Part shown: positions 21,990 to 33,183 of the stretch, one piece after another
Position numbering within the stretch: the stretch's first letter is position 1
How the letters are laid out: every line of letters begins with the position of its first letter
From: Coix lacryma-jobi var. lacryma-jobi
Taxonomy: Eukaryota; Streptophyta; Magnoliopsida; Poales; Poaceae
Direction: 5' to 3'
DNA: 64,000 nucleotides
Assembly (NCBI GenBank): GCA_009763385.1
Contig: CM019831.1
Coordinates: 79,643,845-79,707,844 of the forward strand
Translations under genes and position numbers: made by a program
The notes under the pieces: model-generated
Told to the model about the DNA's origin: nothing
The model's database searches: none
The model's input: only the letters and a program-made list of their open reading frames with translations

Positions 21990-24269
21990 AGAGAGAGAGT
22001 GTGTCGATGAAATTTTGACTGTTGCGGCGCTTCGACCAGTCAAGTTAGCGGACTTTGGCAGGCTTGTCGGTTATGGCTGCCACGGTGGCGATCTCTCGGC
22101 GTACTTGACGCCGCTTCTGCTCGCTCTCGATGATGACATTTCCACCGAAGATGGATAGTGTCCTTACTGGTGCTCAGAAGGTAGGCTCCTGAGCGTCTGC
22201 GTCCTTGTCCTTATCATTGTTGTTTCGTTGTCGCTTCTCATTGCTTCCTCGTACGTTGCGGGCGATGATGTCGCACTCGCGCATGGTGTGCTTGGCATTC
22301 TTGTGGAGAGGATAGGGACCGTTGTGGAGCTTCTCGTACTCGTTGTCATAGGTGCGCTTCGGACGAGCGTTGGTGTTGGTGATGTGGCGGTGATCACGCT
22401 GACGGTAATCCGGCTTTTGATGAGAGGACTCGGGGCGATCATGGCGGCGTTCCCGATCGTCACGACGGTCATGTTGTCCAGAGTAGTGGTCGCGTCCTCC
22501 ATCGCACCTTTCATCGCAGCGTTCATCATCGCAACGACGCTCCTAGGATCGTGATCGGCGACGTGGGCGCTCGTGATGGCGATGAGCATCGTCGGCATCA
22601 GCGTAGGAGTTGGCGATCGTCATTAGTTCGGAGACGGTGGGCACCTTCTTGCGGATGATCTTGTCCCGGAGCTCCTTGTGGCGTAGGCCGTTGGAGAAGG
22701 TGGAGATGGCCTCCACATCACCGATCTCCGGAATCATCAACCGCATGTTGGAGAAGCGACGAATATAGCTCTGGAGGCTTTCGTCGCGGTCCTGGTGGAT
22801 GTTTTGGAGATCGTATCGCGTCCCTGGCTGTACGCAGGTAGCGCTATACATCTTGATGAATACTTCCTTCAGCTGCTCCCAGGTGTCGATGGAGTTTTCG
22901 ACGAGCTTAGGGACCCAACTGTTGGCTGAAGAATACAGCATGACGGGGAGGTACTTGGCCATCACATCAGATCCTCCCCCGGCAGCTTGAATGGCGATTT
23001 TGTACATGGTTGGCCACTGCTCAGGGTTGGCCTTCTCATCGTAGTTGTCCACCGTGTTGACCTTGAAGCCCTGAGGCCATTGGATACCTCGGAGCCGAGC
23101 GGTGAAAGGATGGGGCCCGGTCGAGGCGTCGTGAGCCGGAGCTCGATGGGTGCCACGATTGCCTTGGGAGAATTCTTGGTCGCGACACGGTGGTGATTGC
23201 CTCCTGCGAGAGTGGTGCGGACTCTTAGGGGTCCTGCTGTATGAAGAGCCAGAGGGGGAGGGATGACGCCCTTTCTCGTTGCACTGCACCGCGGCAGCCT
23301 TGACGTGGGCGACGATCTTTCTGGAGCTCCGGGTGACAGGAAGTTTGGAGAGCTCATTGGCGACGACGGTGAGATTTGCGCTTGGGGTCAGATAGAGAGG
23401 CTGATCGTCGACCCTATCGAATTCGTAGATGAGGTCACAACCTCCAACGTTCTCTCGATCTCGGCGTTCCCGGTCGCGGTGTTTGTCATCGCGGCGCTCC
23501 CGATCACGGCGCTCCTGGTGACACCGTTCGTCGTCGCGTCGACGCTATCGGTTGATGTTGCACTGCTCCTGGTTGGCACGTTCGGCGTCTGTCTCATTTG
23601 GATGTGGAGCACTGTCGGTGGAAACATTGAGGATGATGCCTCCACGATATTGCGGCAAGTCAGCGCTGGATCCGGTGGAGACGATGGTAGTAGTCTGTGT
23701 GGGGTGGAGTTGGTTGGCATAATAGGTCCAGACACCGAAGTCGCTGAGACGGTCTTGCTAGAGATCTCGTGGAGAATCACCATGCCGACGAGTGGAGCCG
23801 CAGTTGCCTCGTCGTGCGGGCTAGTCGGAGCCACCTGGTGGGAACCGAAGAACTGGACCTGGTCGGAGATCTGTTGCAGCGCCGGGTGCTGGAACGTAGT
23901 TGTCGTGCCACGTAGTGCGAAGGGCATGGAGTTTGATGATGAGGCATGGCGACGAACCAAATGCAGATCCGATCTGGGGCGGCGGGCGGGCGTAGCGCTG
24001 GAGACTCCCGATGGCGTACGTGGGCGATGTTGGAGACGAGGACGACCGGAAAGCTGCACGCAAGCTACCTCGATGACGTCGATGCATTCCATGATTCCTT
24101 GGTTAGCCTGGTCGATGGCTTCGATCAGGTCGTCGCAAGGGACAATTCTCGGCGCGCGACGCGCTGACATGGCGATACACTGGGTGGACGATGAGCCGTC
24201 CGGCGTAGGAAGCTGCGCAGATTCCACGATCTCCGGAGCTGGGACGAAGTCGTCGATGGTCCAGGTCAT
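21990..24269 (-). pseudogene. Tat-like gag, frameshifted and with stops
   Basis: N-terminal part open from 24269 to 23388, then a frame change (around 23590-23290), then the capsid-like domain at 23289-22543. That domain carries GFKVNTVDNYD, NPEQW, AIQAAGG, TWEQLKEVF and SYIRRFSNMR, the pattern of the retrotransposon gag domain. The frame continues past a TAG at about 22543 through an R/D/E/H-rich stretch to a TGA near 22165 and another TAG near 22055. A zinc-knuckle-like remnant is near 22280-22330. A 339-residue plus-strand reading frame here (23263-24282) is the antisense of this gag and not a gene. Confidence 0.75.
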
Positions 24270-24361
24270 AGATCCGATCTAGAAAGTGGTGCTAGCCTCC
24301 GAAAGAACCATGGAGCGAGGGAAAGTGACTGCTTGTCTGATCATGGTGTCGTAGCACACAC

Positions 24362-24381
24362 CCCCTACCTAGCGCACCAAC
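24362..24381 (-). other. Primer binding site of the Tat-like fragment
   Basis: Minus strand TTGGTGCGCTAGGTAGGGGG, one base outside the LTR start at 24382. Confidence 0.72.
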
Positions 24382-24846
24382 TGTCGACGAAATATGGTCG
24401 GCAGTCTACGGAGGGGTATGCCCAAGGTAGTAGATTAGTTTGAGGAGGTGTGCGAGACATCTACGCAAGCGTAAACATAGGGACGTGAGGTGATGATTTA
24501 GACAGGTTCAGGTTGGCAAGTCAACATAATACCCTACGTCCTGTGTTCTGGTGGCTAGTTTGTATTGCAAGATTGGAATATGACGTGAGATTGGAGGTGG
24601 TCCCTGCTCGCCTTATATAGCCGGGGAGCAGGGTTACAATTACTAAATCCTAACAGATTACAATCGGTCCCTTTAGGCAAGGAATCCGGGTCTATCTATT
24701 AAGATCTTCCTTGGCGAGCAAGGCTTCAGGAGAGTCCTTGGCTTTTGCGATGGCCTGGTCATGAGCCGCAAGGCCTTCTAGTTGGGCCGTACTTGGCGAG
24801 CGGCCCAAGTAGGTCCATGGGGGTATACGGAGGTAATATCCCCATA
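24382..24846 (-). repeat. LTR of the Tat-like fragment, about 465 bp
   Basis: Plus-strand left edge TGTCGACGAAATATGG. A minus-strand TATA box is at 24611-24620. The right edge is placed at AATATCCCCATA by analogy with related LTRs and is approximate. Confidence 0.6.
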
Positions 24847-25554
24847 TAGGGAGAGAATATAATAATCCATGCCAAAAGGCATGTTGGAAAAAATGGGCAA
24901 GTGCCAGACGTAGAATTAGGGGTATACCCAATACCCACCTTAAAAAAGAGAGAGAAAAAGAGAAAAGATAGCTCGTACTCCCAAAAAATTCTAAAAGAGG
25001 GGGAGATTTGACTAAGGAGCTCAAAACAAAAACATTTTCACACACTTGCACATCTCGATCAAGGTATAAGACTTGAATCTCCATGTGGTTCGGTTTTTGA
25101 CATAGCAACATATGTAGTATAAGTATGCCTCATTTTATTCTCTACCTAAAGCTCCAAATAAGCCTTCAATATAGTTGGTAGAGAAAAGTAAGGCAACTTC
25201 CAAAAGCCTTTGGTAAGGATCAAATACACAATGAGTGATCGAGTATATCATTTGAGGTTCTACCTTTTGAATTCAAAATATTTTTTAAAAAAACCTGTGG
25301 ATTAATAGTGGATCAAAGAATAAAAGATAAGCAGGTCTATGCAAATCAGTCGGTCTCGCAACCGCCAAAAACTTAGAGATTGCTACAACGCCCCACAGGC
25401 GACAAGGTAAAAAGGGTGAGTTGAATGCCAATCCATTTAAATCAAAGAAGAATTCTTAATTATAAACATAGAAACTTTGAACGATGATCGACATTGCAGC
25501 AACTCCTGATCAACAACCTAAAGTTGTACTGTTTGCTTAGGACGCGCAAGGGGT
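24847..25554 (+). other. Noncoding tail of element C, continued
   Basis: Resumes the noncoding 3' region of element C after the Tat fragment. No gene-like frames. It contains GA-rich segments (24940-24990), and ends at the polypurine tract. Confidence 0.5.
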
Positions 25555-25568
25555 AAGCTTGGGGGGTT
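25555..25568 (+). other. Polypurine tract of element C
   Basis: AAGCTTGGGGGGTT directly before the LTR start TGTTGGCGG. Confidence 0.6.
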
Positions 25569-26002
25569 TGTTGGCGGTTCTTACCGACAACTTTTATAAT
25601 CCAACCAAGGACTAAACAAGGCACACTTGCATACATATGTTATCCCTTGACCTATTTCCACTTGTACTGGAGAGTCATTGTTTTACAGGTAACAAAAGTG
25701 AATACAGTGGAAAAGGCGAGAAGAATACGCTTTCTGACAAAGCATAAATCCATCAAACAAGGAAGAAGCCCACCTAAAGAATGCATTTGGGCTAGAAACT
25801 ACCAAAGCTGCTGCATGCACCAAGGCAAGGGCCCACCATGCAAAGGCGGTGGCCAGTGGGCCCACTAGGGGGTGCGGCCGCACCACCCCTGGCACCACTC
25901 ACCACCGACCTCCTATGGCGGTTGCATGCCAGCATGCACATGTCAGTTATGTAGGTTTCCATGTTTTGATCCTCTGAACCGACCATGTTGTAATATAAAT
26001 AA
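25569..26002 (+). repeat. Left part of the 3' LTR of element C, cut at its TATA box
   Basis: Begins TGTTGGCGGTTCTTACCGACAAC and runs to TAATATAAATAA (25991-26002), where the Harbinger element starts. The right part should lie beyond the nested insertions and is not seen in the window. The TATA segment matches the ATAAATAAAGGGG at 11363. Confidence 0.7.
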
Positions 26003-26825
26003 GGTATTGTTTGGTTCAGGTGCTGTTATGGGAATGGTAATGAGATCCTTTGTCGGCGGTAATGGTTGCAAGGGAACAGATTACACAACTTGATTGGTTG
26101 GCTCCATCAGTGTTTCCCATTTACATTACGCTGTTTGGTTGGAACCGATTACGTTGTTCGTTGACTAGCCCTCTCGTGCTACCAGCCAAAAGCTAGCTGC
26201 AGCTAGCCAGCATAGATTTGTTCTGTTCTAGTAAATAACACATTGCAGACAATACAAAAGCATCAAACCATTCATCTATGAAATACTAAAACATCTGACA
26301 CTATACAAATTACCAAAACTTCTCTAGAATTCAAAAGCATCTCATAATGAATACTAATACATGGCAACAACTTTAGAAAAGTGAAAATTATAAGACTATT
26401 TTTTTGAACTTCAACTACTCTTCTCAAATGCACATTGGCTTGTCAGATCCTAAGACTGATACGAGGACAATCCATTCAAAAGCGTAACTGATACTGCTAA
26501 TACATGACGACAACCTTAGAAAAGCAAGACATGTAAGACAACATCTCTTTTAGCTTCACCTATTCTTCTCAGATCTTTACAGCTAGCAGTAATCATGAAA
26601 TTTCAGTTCCTCCTTGCAGCATCATCTAATTATTAATGAAAAAAGTACATGAGTACAACTCATCTATATGTAACAGAGATAAGTTATTGTCTTTGTATGT
26701 ACAGAAAATACTATGAAAATGTTGCAATCTTATTCTAATATTGTCAAGCTGTATAGTGATACACACGACTAATTTGTTTGACAAATCAACTGATAAATGA
26801 ATATAATAGACCCACATATCATTTT

Positions 26826-27990
26826 TTATGAGTTAGTAGGAGGAACATGAGAATGAAAAGATATTATTAACAACTTACCAGCGAGCATCTTGAGTATGAA
26901 CTCTCTCCTTAGAGTCTCTGGAAGTGCAAACAACATAGTCATCTGGTTTGGGATATTCACAAAGACACTTGCAGCTTTGACAAGTTTAGCACTAGTGAAA
27001 CCAAGCCTACTCAACTCAGCAATAGACTTCTCTTGAAGTGCTTGCATTGGATCCTTTTGTACTGCCTCCTCTTGGATCTTGGCTTCACGCTCCATGGTTG
27101 CAGCCATTTTACCAAAGTGATCCGAAGCAGTCTTAAGATCACCACAGAGTTCACCAACCATACCCAAAAATGGGTCACTTGACATGCTGACCTCATTTCC
27201 TTTAGAGTTATCCTTCTCTCTCCTTCTTCTCTTGGAGGTTGATGAAGTTGAATCAATAGAATTCCTATCAGTACTGCATCGCGGTGTCTATCTAGACAGT
27301 CTGTCTTCTTCCACAACATGATCAGAATTATCTTCTAAGGCTATTTATTTCTCCATGTTTGAAATGGCATCACCAATGCCCTCTGCTCCTTCTCCGGTTG
27401 CAATATCCTTCCCATATATAGCAGCTAATGTATCAAAGTGTGGAAATAAAATACCATACAAGCCCCTTGCATTAGGGCTGTCCTACAAGAGGTAAGATGC
27501 AAACAACAAACTGTAATATTGGCTGAATCATCTAGTGGAGGTCATATTGGCTGTACAGTAGAAAACACTTGGGGAAATGTACACTAGTATAGCCATCTAT
27601 GAAGAAAACACCAACTAATAAATGTAAATTACTGAGAGGGCGCATAGTGATACCAGGGCATGGAGGTCATCTTGATGTTTCTCACATTGTACCATCTTCC
27701 TGTTTTCATCCCATGAAAACCAACTCTTAGCTAATATGTTCTCAATTGCACCATACTTTGTCCTAAAGTGTCTGACCCTTGAATCAACGTGTGGAACAAC
27801 AGTTATGCCAGATCCAGGTAGCTTTTGAGCAAGTACACCTTCTTGAACAGATTAGTATCCAAGCTTGAAACCTCCTTCATATTTCCACTTTGGATCTAGA
27901 GAGAGCTCATACAACGCTTTGATCAACTCTTCGTCAAAGAAGTCAAGATTCTTTTACTTTTCCTTCCACGTGAAGATGTGGAACTCATCC
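26826..27990 (-). pseudogene. Harbinger-associated Myb/SANT-like protein, relic
   Basis: The second Harbinger protein, which in active elements helps the transposase bind DNA. The N-terminal Myb/SANT-like part reads near 27680-27980 (EELIKALYELSLDPKWKYEG and HVDSRVRHFRTKYGAIEN, FSWDENRK) with internal stops. A basic linker (SKRRRREK) and the C-terminal helical part (MSSDPFLGMVGEL...) follow at 27185-26870. An in-frame TAG lies at 27288-27290. The exon ends in a good splice donor (GGTAAGTTG near 26870-26880), so at least one more exon lay to the left. Stops make it non-functional. Confidence 0.78.
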
Positions 27991-28088
27991 TGTAACAATT
28001 TTTTATTTTAATTAGTCCAAAAGCATTGTTCTGTATAGAATCATTTAGTGAGTAAAAACAATAAACATGCATAGCAAATATACAAACC

Positions 28089-29223
28089 TTAGATAGATCT
28101 ATATCTATTATACATCTCTTGAGCTAGACTATTGTGAAAACTAGTCCACTTGTTAGATGTTGATACAGCTGTGATAAATTCCGGTTTGCTGATTTCTCCT
28201 TCCAAAACTTCAAATGATGCCCCCATTGTTGGTTCCTCAAATTCAAGTGGGTCTCTAGACATCTTTTGTAAGATTAAATTGTGCAACAAAGCACATGCCA
28301 TTATGATTCGACATTGTGTCTTGACTGGAAAATAAGATGCAGACCTCAAAATTGCCCAACGACCTTGGAGCCTTCCAAAAGCCCTCTCAACAAAATTCCT
28401 AGCCCTAGCATGACACAAGTTAAAATACTTTTCTATGCTATGTGGTGGATTTTGCGTAATAAAGCCTCCTAGATGGTATTTTTGGCCTCGATATGGTGCT
28501 AAAAACCCATTCACATTAGTGTAACCAGCATCAACGAGATAGTAGCAGCCTTGAGGGACACATAGTACATCTTGCCTTGAGATGGCATATCCAAGCACAC
28601 GACCGTCATGTGCAGAACCCTCCCAGCCAGGTAATACATATATAAACCGCATGTCTGGTGCACAAACACCTAAGACATTTGTGACAATGTCTCCCTTTCT
28701 TGGTCTATACCTCCCCTTCGGCTTAGTTGGGACAGTAACCTTTACATGTGTACCATCTAATGCACCCAAACAATTCTTGAAATGCTTCCATCTATAGTCT
28801 GTGCAGTCCTCAGGTATAGGTTCTGGTCTCTTACGTAGTAAGTGGTGAAGTTTCAGAACAGCTAGAAGGAAAGAATTAAAATGCCAGCTCACAGTCTCAC
28901 CACTTTGAAAGAAAAAATGCCCTATCGTCCTATTATTCAAGTGATGAGATAATTAATGTGTATAAAAAGGCTGCTATTATCTCTTCTAACAGCATATTTC
29001 TTGTGCCCTTCAAACTAGAAACATCTCTAAGCATCTCACACAACATATCAAAGGTTCCCCTATCCATGCGAAGCTCACTTATACATGACACATCACTCTC
29101 ACGAATAAGACGATACAAATGATCACTTCTCAGTTCTCTAATTTGTATCTTCCTTTCTATTTTCCAATATTTCCACTTGTATGACAAGATCAACAATACT
29201 GAAATATAGTAATACATAAGCAT
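28089..29223 (-). pseudogene. PIF/Harbinger DDE transposase, one frameshift
   Basis: Catalyses cut-and-paste transposition in intact elements. The N-terminal part is open from 29223 to about 28950 (helical segment IRELRSDHLYRLI, MDRGTFDMLCEML). Then a short net +1 shift near 28945-28955 moves it to the frame of 28940-28089, 283 residues. Counting from 28940, the catalytic residues are D62 (ALDGTHV), D137 (VDAGYTN) and E185 (NFVERAFG), all present. The C-terminus is complete to the stop at 28089. Apart from the shift the protein is well preserved. It belongs with the Myb/SANT-like gene to its left. Confidence 0.88.
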
Positions 29224-30639
29224 GATGGCAGAACCATATTACGAAGGAACAAATTCTTTCTCCGCATTCGAGTAGTTAAGGGATGACGAGCCATAATGTT
29301 GTACAAAGATAATACATGGGCAAATTAGATAGTCATAATTGACATACACAGAATACTACTCACAACCCAATAGTACTGTGCAGCTACTAGGTGAACTAAA
29401 AACACCAAGGTACTAGCTGAACTGAAATTTCACAAAATTCTGATCATAGGAGACCGCGGCCAAAGGGTGGGTGAAACATGGCCTATGTCTAAATTCTGAT
29501 CCAACGCGGCTCTCCTCTAGTAATTGTTACGGTCTTACATGCCAACTAGCAAAGTGTCGACTCTAGGAACAATTAGGAAGGTCTCAAAATACCATGAAAG
29601 CAACATGATAAATTAACTAATAATTAAAAGACTCGCTAAGTAGCTAACTGACAAAATTAAAACTCATATTAATGGTGTAATAAAACAAGAACTGAGCTGC
29701 AACCTAAGTACATGTCAAAATCAAGGCAAAAATTTTCTTTCACTATAATATATATATCTTTTCTGAAGATGATATGTCACAGAAGGGATTAATAAACAAA
29801 ATTTGACTCTGCTATAATTGGTCAAGAGCACCCCTAGTTGCTAATAACATCATTTTGGAAAATTCACACTGTTGTAGAAAATAAATTTGCTATAGTTGAC
29901 ATCAACTAGGTGTATGAAATTCCAATGCAAGCCTACCAACCATCCCTATCACTGAACCATGTGTGACTAGACAAGCAATCAGGAACACAAGCAATCAGGA
30001 ACACACCTTGTTCAATTATCAGATTGGAGTACTGGACAAGTTGTACATACCGGCCTTTACACACGGTGAGGCTCTTAGTCTCTTCTTGCTGCAGGGGTTC
30101 TTTCAAGAACACGAAGATTAGTGCAAATAGCCTAATAGAACCTCTTTCAAGAACACAACAATAGTTAGGCTTTGGGAAAAGTCTGGGGGATGTGTGAAAC
30201 AGGCGTAGGGAGAGGATTTGCGACAGGAAGACGAAGCGAGGAGATGGTTATTCTTACCGGCGATATGGATCTAATGGGCTTGTGGTAGCGGCGACCTTCA
30301 AGAACTCCAATGTTAGGGTTTGGTAGAAGAAAGAGTGGATAAGTAGAGAGTGAAATAGGAGATAAAGAGAATAGTCCTTCTCACCGGTGATGTGTCTTGG
30401 TGTGGAGGCAACGAAACCGCTTCACGGTGGCCGACGGCGAAGCTGCTCCAGCCGGCGGCGGTGTCATGGGCCACGAGGCTTCTGTACTCGCGTGGGGGAG
30501 GGGAGGAGGCGTGCAGAGGAGTCACAGGAGCTGGGATCCGGAGATCTCAGCGAGCGGCGAGTGTCCTGGCAGTGGCGGCGGGGGGGGGGGGGGGGGGGGG
30601 GGGGTCGCGAGGACCGCACGAATGTTCGCATGGGTTGAT
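29224..30639 (-). other. Upstream region of the Harbinger genes, with a G25 run
   Basis: No convincing coding exon. A/T-rich to 30000, then purine-rich and finally GC-rich (30370-30620), which fits a promoter and untranslated first exon of a minus-strand gene. Positions 30580-30604 are 25 G in a row. CACTA starts at 30640. Confidence 0.45.
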
Positions 30640-30892
30640 CACTACAAGGATTTTACCCTAAAGCCACGTCTAAGAATGGATGCAATATAGGTGTTTTGGT
30701 TGCAATATGTAACAAATGCTTCAAAGTTGGTTTCGTTGTGAGTGGTGGCATTTATATATGTTGCAATAGGCAATTGCGACTAAATTTTGGCATGTTGCGA
30801 TACTTTTACTTTTGCAATGAGCACAAAAAACAAATGCCACATATGATATGGTTGTAATAGGATATATTGCAACCAACAACATCATTGCATTA
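30640..30892. repeat. CACTA 1 terminus and subterminal repeats, left part
   Basis: TTGCAAT, ATTGCAA and TTGCGA words occur every 20-40 bp in both orientations, the usual transposase-binding design of CACTA ends. Confidence 0.75.
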
Positions 30893-31546
30893 TCAGAACA
30901 TATATGATGAATGATTGATTTTTGGGAGGAAGGTTTGAGGCTTTTCCCGGTTGAGTCATTATTCGTTATGCGCTTAATGTTTATGACTAACCGGTGGCGT
31001 TGAGTTGTGTGTGTTTACCGGGTTGGTGTGCATGTGCAACATGTGTCTCTTGGCTGTGTTGATGTGCAGGTGTGGAGCTCGGATACAGTGGTCGATGGCG
31101 AGGTGAAGGTCAAGTAAAGACGTGCCGTGCTGACGGACCGGGAGCGGTGAAGGATGGGCGTGCCGTGCGGCGGACGTGCCATGCTGATGTACCTAGAGCG
31201 GTGAAGGGCAGACGTGAGGCTTTGACCGACGGACCGAGAGGCCGGAGGACTAGCTGTGGTAGCTGGCACGTGGCATCGGCGAGCAAGAGCACATGGGGAT
31301 GTGCGATGCATCGGCCGAGTCGGAAGGAAGACGATGGCGTCGTGGCACTTGGAGGGAGGTCGGACACGGGCTCGCGTGCGACGCAAGTGCCGTCGGCCGA
31401 TTCAAGAAGGAAGGCGAAGGCGTTGTGCCCGGCGTGGAGGCTGGACATGCATCGGCATCAGTGCCCGTGGTCGGGGTGTGCGAACCACACTCCGTCTATG
31501 GCGCGGGTTCGGTAGCTGAGCCTTAAAAAGCTACCCTCGACGGTTT

Positions 31547-31750
31547 CCGAGTTTGGGCCACAAAAATCGGGGTGGCGGGTTTCCGAGTTTGGGCCTCAAA
31601 ACTCGGCGAGGACGGTTTCCAGGTTTGGGCCTCAAAACCTGGGCTGGCGGGTTTCTGAGTTTGGGCCTCAAAACTTGGGGTGGACGGTTTGTCAGGTTTG
31701 GGCCTCAAAACCTGGGCTGGCGGGTTTATCGGTTTGGGCCTCAAAACCGG
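31547..31750 (+). repeat. Covarying hairpin array, 36-37 bp period, 5' LTR of G1
   Basis: Six hairpins start at 31547, 31583, 31619, 31655, 31692 and 31729. The centre is TTTGGGCC(T/A)CAAAA in all. Stem pairs are CCGAG/CTCGG, CCAGG/CCTGG, CTGAG/CTTGG (held by G-U type pairs), CAGG/CCTG and CGG/CCG; the first unit has lost a pair (ATCGG). The array is 260-460 bp upstream of the TATA box. Confidence 0.9.
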
Positions 31751-32009
31751 GCGAAGGTTCCTATGCGGAACGGTCGACGCGTGGCGGCACCGAGAGGCTT
31801 GCGTTGCGGCGAAGCTATCGGTAAGAAGGCGCGGCGGTCGACGTGACGGCACGTGGCGGCATCCTGGAGCTTGCGTCGAGGCGAAGCGAAGGATGAGAAG
31901 GCGCGTGGCCGTCGGATGCAAAATGACCGAGTTGGACGGTTTTACCCTCAAGGGGGTATTTGGGTCAGTGCTTCATGAGAGGGCATTTTGGTCTTCGGAC
32001 GTGCGCCAA

Positions 32010-32017
32010 TATATATG
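32010..32017 (+). promoter_or_regulatory. TATA box, 5' LTR of G1
   Basis: TATATATG followed 25-40 bp later by a likely start region before CTCTCTCATTTTG. The same sequence is at 40351-40360 in the 3' LTR. Confidence 0.6.
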
Positions 32018-32636
32018 AAGGGGGCTGGTTAGGGCAGTCCATCGTTGGACGGTGTCTCTCTCATTTTGTGCTTGTGAGACAAGGCTAGGGTTAGAGGAGA
32101 GTTGGCTCTTGTTCTTGAGCTTTTTGCCAACCATGCTTTGTGTTGCTAGGAGTGGCTTGTAGCCCGACACCGAGTGATAATACAAATCATCATCTTCCCA
32201 ATTCCAAGGATCAAATTCGTCCTCCTCTTGTTGGCTGCAATTTTGGATTGAATTGCGTTTTTGTTCTTCGCGTTTTTCGTTTTTCCCCTCTCGGAGATTT
32301 CCCTCGTTCTCCCTCTCCGAGCGACGATTTGTGATTCCATTTGAATCAAATTGTTCTATGTCGTGAGCTCCCTCTTTCCACCAAAGGATTTCTTCTCTAA
32401 CCTCACAAGCACATAGATCGGGTCGAAATCGCGTTCGTTCTTCGTTCTTCCCCCTTTTCTAGTGTTCTTCTGATTTCTCATGGATTAGTTTGTTTGGAGC
32501 GATGATATCCTAGGATTTGCTTCCCAACACGTAGAAGAACACTTGGAAGAAGTTTGGTTGCAGCCCCGTTCGATTTGGTGAAGATCCAATCGATTTTGTT
32601 TTTGTCCCGAGCTGTTTTTGGGCTTTCTGGACAGTG

Positions 32637-32800
32637 GCGGACTGTCCGGGACTCATCCCCGGACTGTCCGAGGGTCGGGGCTGCTCACGGGCAGCAAGGT
32701 CGCTGTTTTTATTTTTGAACAGCGGACTGTCCGGGACTCATTCCCGGATTGTCCGGGGTTCAATAGCGGACTGTCCGCGGTTCACTAGCGGACAGTCCGC
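32637..32800. repeat. GGACTGTCCG words, 5' LTR of G1
   Basis: About seven copies of the near-palindrome CGGACTGTCCG. The last two form a large inverted pair, GCGGACTGTCCGC (32766-32778) and GCGGACAGTCCGC (32788-32800), with a 9-base loop. Confidence 0.85.
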
Positions 32801-32823
32801 CAGTGCACAATTTTGCTGATTTC

Positions 32824-33183
32824 GTCCGTATCTTTTGCGTACGAGCTCCGATTTGTGATCTGTTTGTTGCGTTGGTTTACTAACTTATTAAGGATAATTC
32901 CAAAGTACTTTTGGCATCATTGGTCAAAGTATTTTTGGTCGGACACTTCCTTCTTCTCCATAGGAGTTAAGTGTTCCGCTTTCGGAGTTTCGTTGGTTCT
33001 AGCGGCCGTATCTTTTGCGTTCGAGCTCGGATTTGAGATCCGTCTATTGCATTAGTTTTCTAAATTCATAAGGATCTTTCCAAGGTGCTTTTTCCACTAG
33101 TTGTCCTATGTACTTTTGGCCGAACACCTTCCTCTTCTCCATAGGAGTGGGGTGTTCCGTTATCGGAGGTTCGATTGTTCTAG
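32824..33183. repeat. 180-bp tandem pair in 5' LTR of G1
   Basis: CCGTATCTTTTGCGT occurs near 32826 and 33006; both units run through CTTCTCCATAGGAGT. Units have diverged. The same pair is in the 3' LTR at about 41164-41523. Confidence 0.8.

Larger units (their letters stand above)
21985..24846 (-). mobile_element. 5' fragment of a Tat-like Ty3/gypsy element
   Basis: Read right to left: short LTR (24382 to about 24846), PBS (about 24362-24381), gag relic. It stops near 21985-22000 around the gag/protease border; the rest of pol and the second LTR are absent. The PBS type (TTGGTGCGCTAGGTAGGGGG on the minus strand) is the one used by grass Tat-clade elements. Probably a deletion product. Confidence 0.75.
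11363..26002 (+). mobile_element. Element C: pol-less Athila-like element, host for many insertions
   Basis: Plus-strand order: right part of the 5' LTR (11363 to about 12816), PBS (12825), leader, gag-protease relic (13510-15389), noncoding spacer with a TATA box (17401), accessory ORF relic (17581-18132 and 20238-21293), long noncoding tail, polypurine tract (25555-25568), 3' LTR (25569-26002, then cut). I find no reverse transcriptase, RNase H or integrase. That all pieces are one element is an inference from order, orientation and matching TATA segments in the two LTRs. It has been opened by D, a Cassandra LTR, solo LTRs A, E and B, a Tat fragment and the Harbinger element. Confidence 0.7.
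26003..30639 (-). mobile_element. PIF/Harbinger DNA transposon, left end and both genes
   Basis: Left terminus GGTATTGTTTGGTTC at 26003 has the PIF/Harbinger look and follows the trinucleotide TAA (26000-26002), the usual target. It carries the two genes expected of the superfamily, a Myb/SANT-like gene and a DDE transposase, both on the minus strand and both damaged. The right terminus is not found; the element is interrupted at 30640 by a CACTA element. Confidence 0.82.

Noticed and set aside
23263..24282. 339-residue plus-strand reading frame
   Set aside because: It is antisense to the Tat-like gag relic, has biased composition and no recognisable motif.
26003..26160. Small MITE at the left end of the Harbinger region
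   Set aside because: TTGTTTGGTT words recur near 26140, but no inverted partner closes a short element, and the transposase genes follow.
31072..31515. Frames of about 147 residues in both G1 LTRs
   Set aside because: GC-rich LTR sequence open in several frames at once on both strands; differences between LTR copies do not favour protein.
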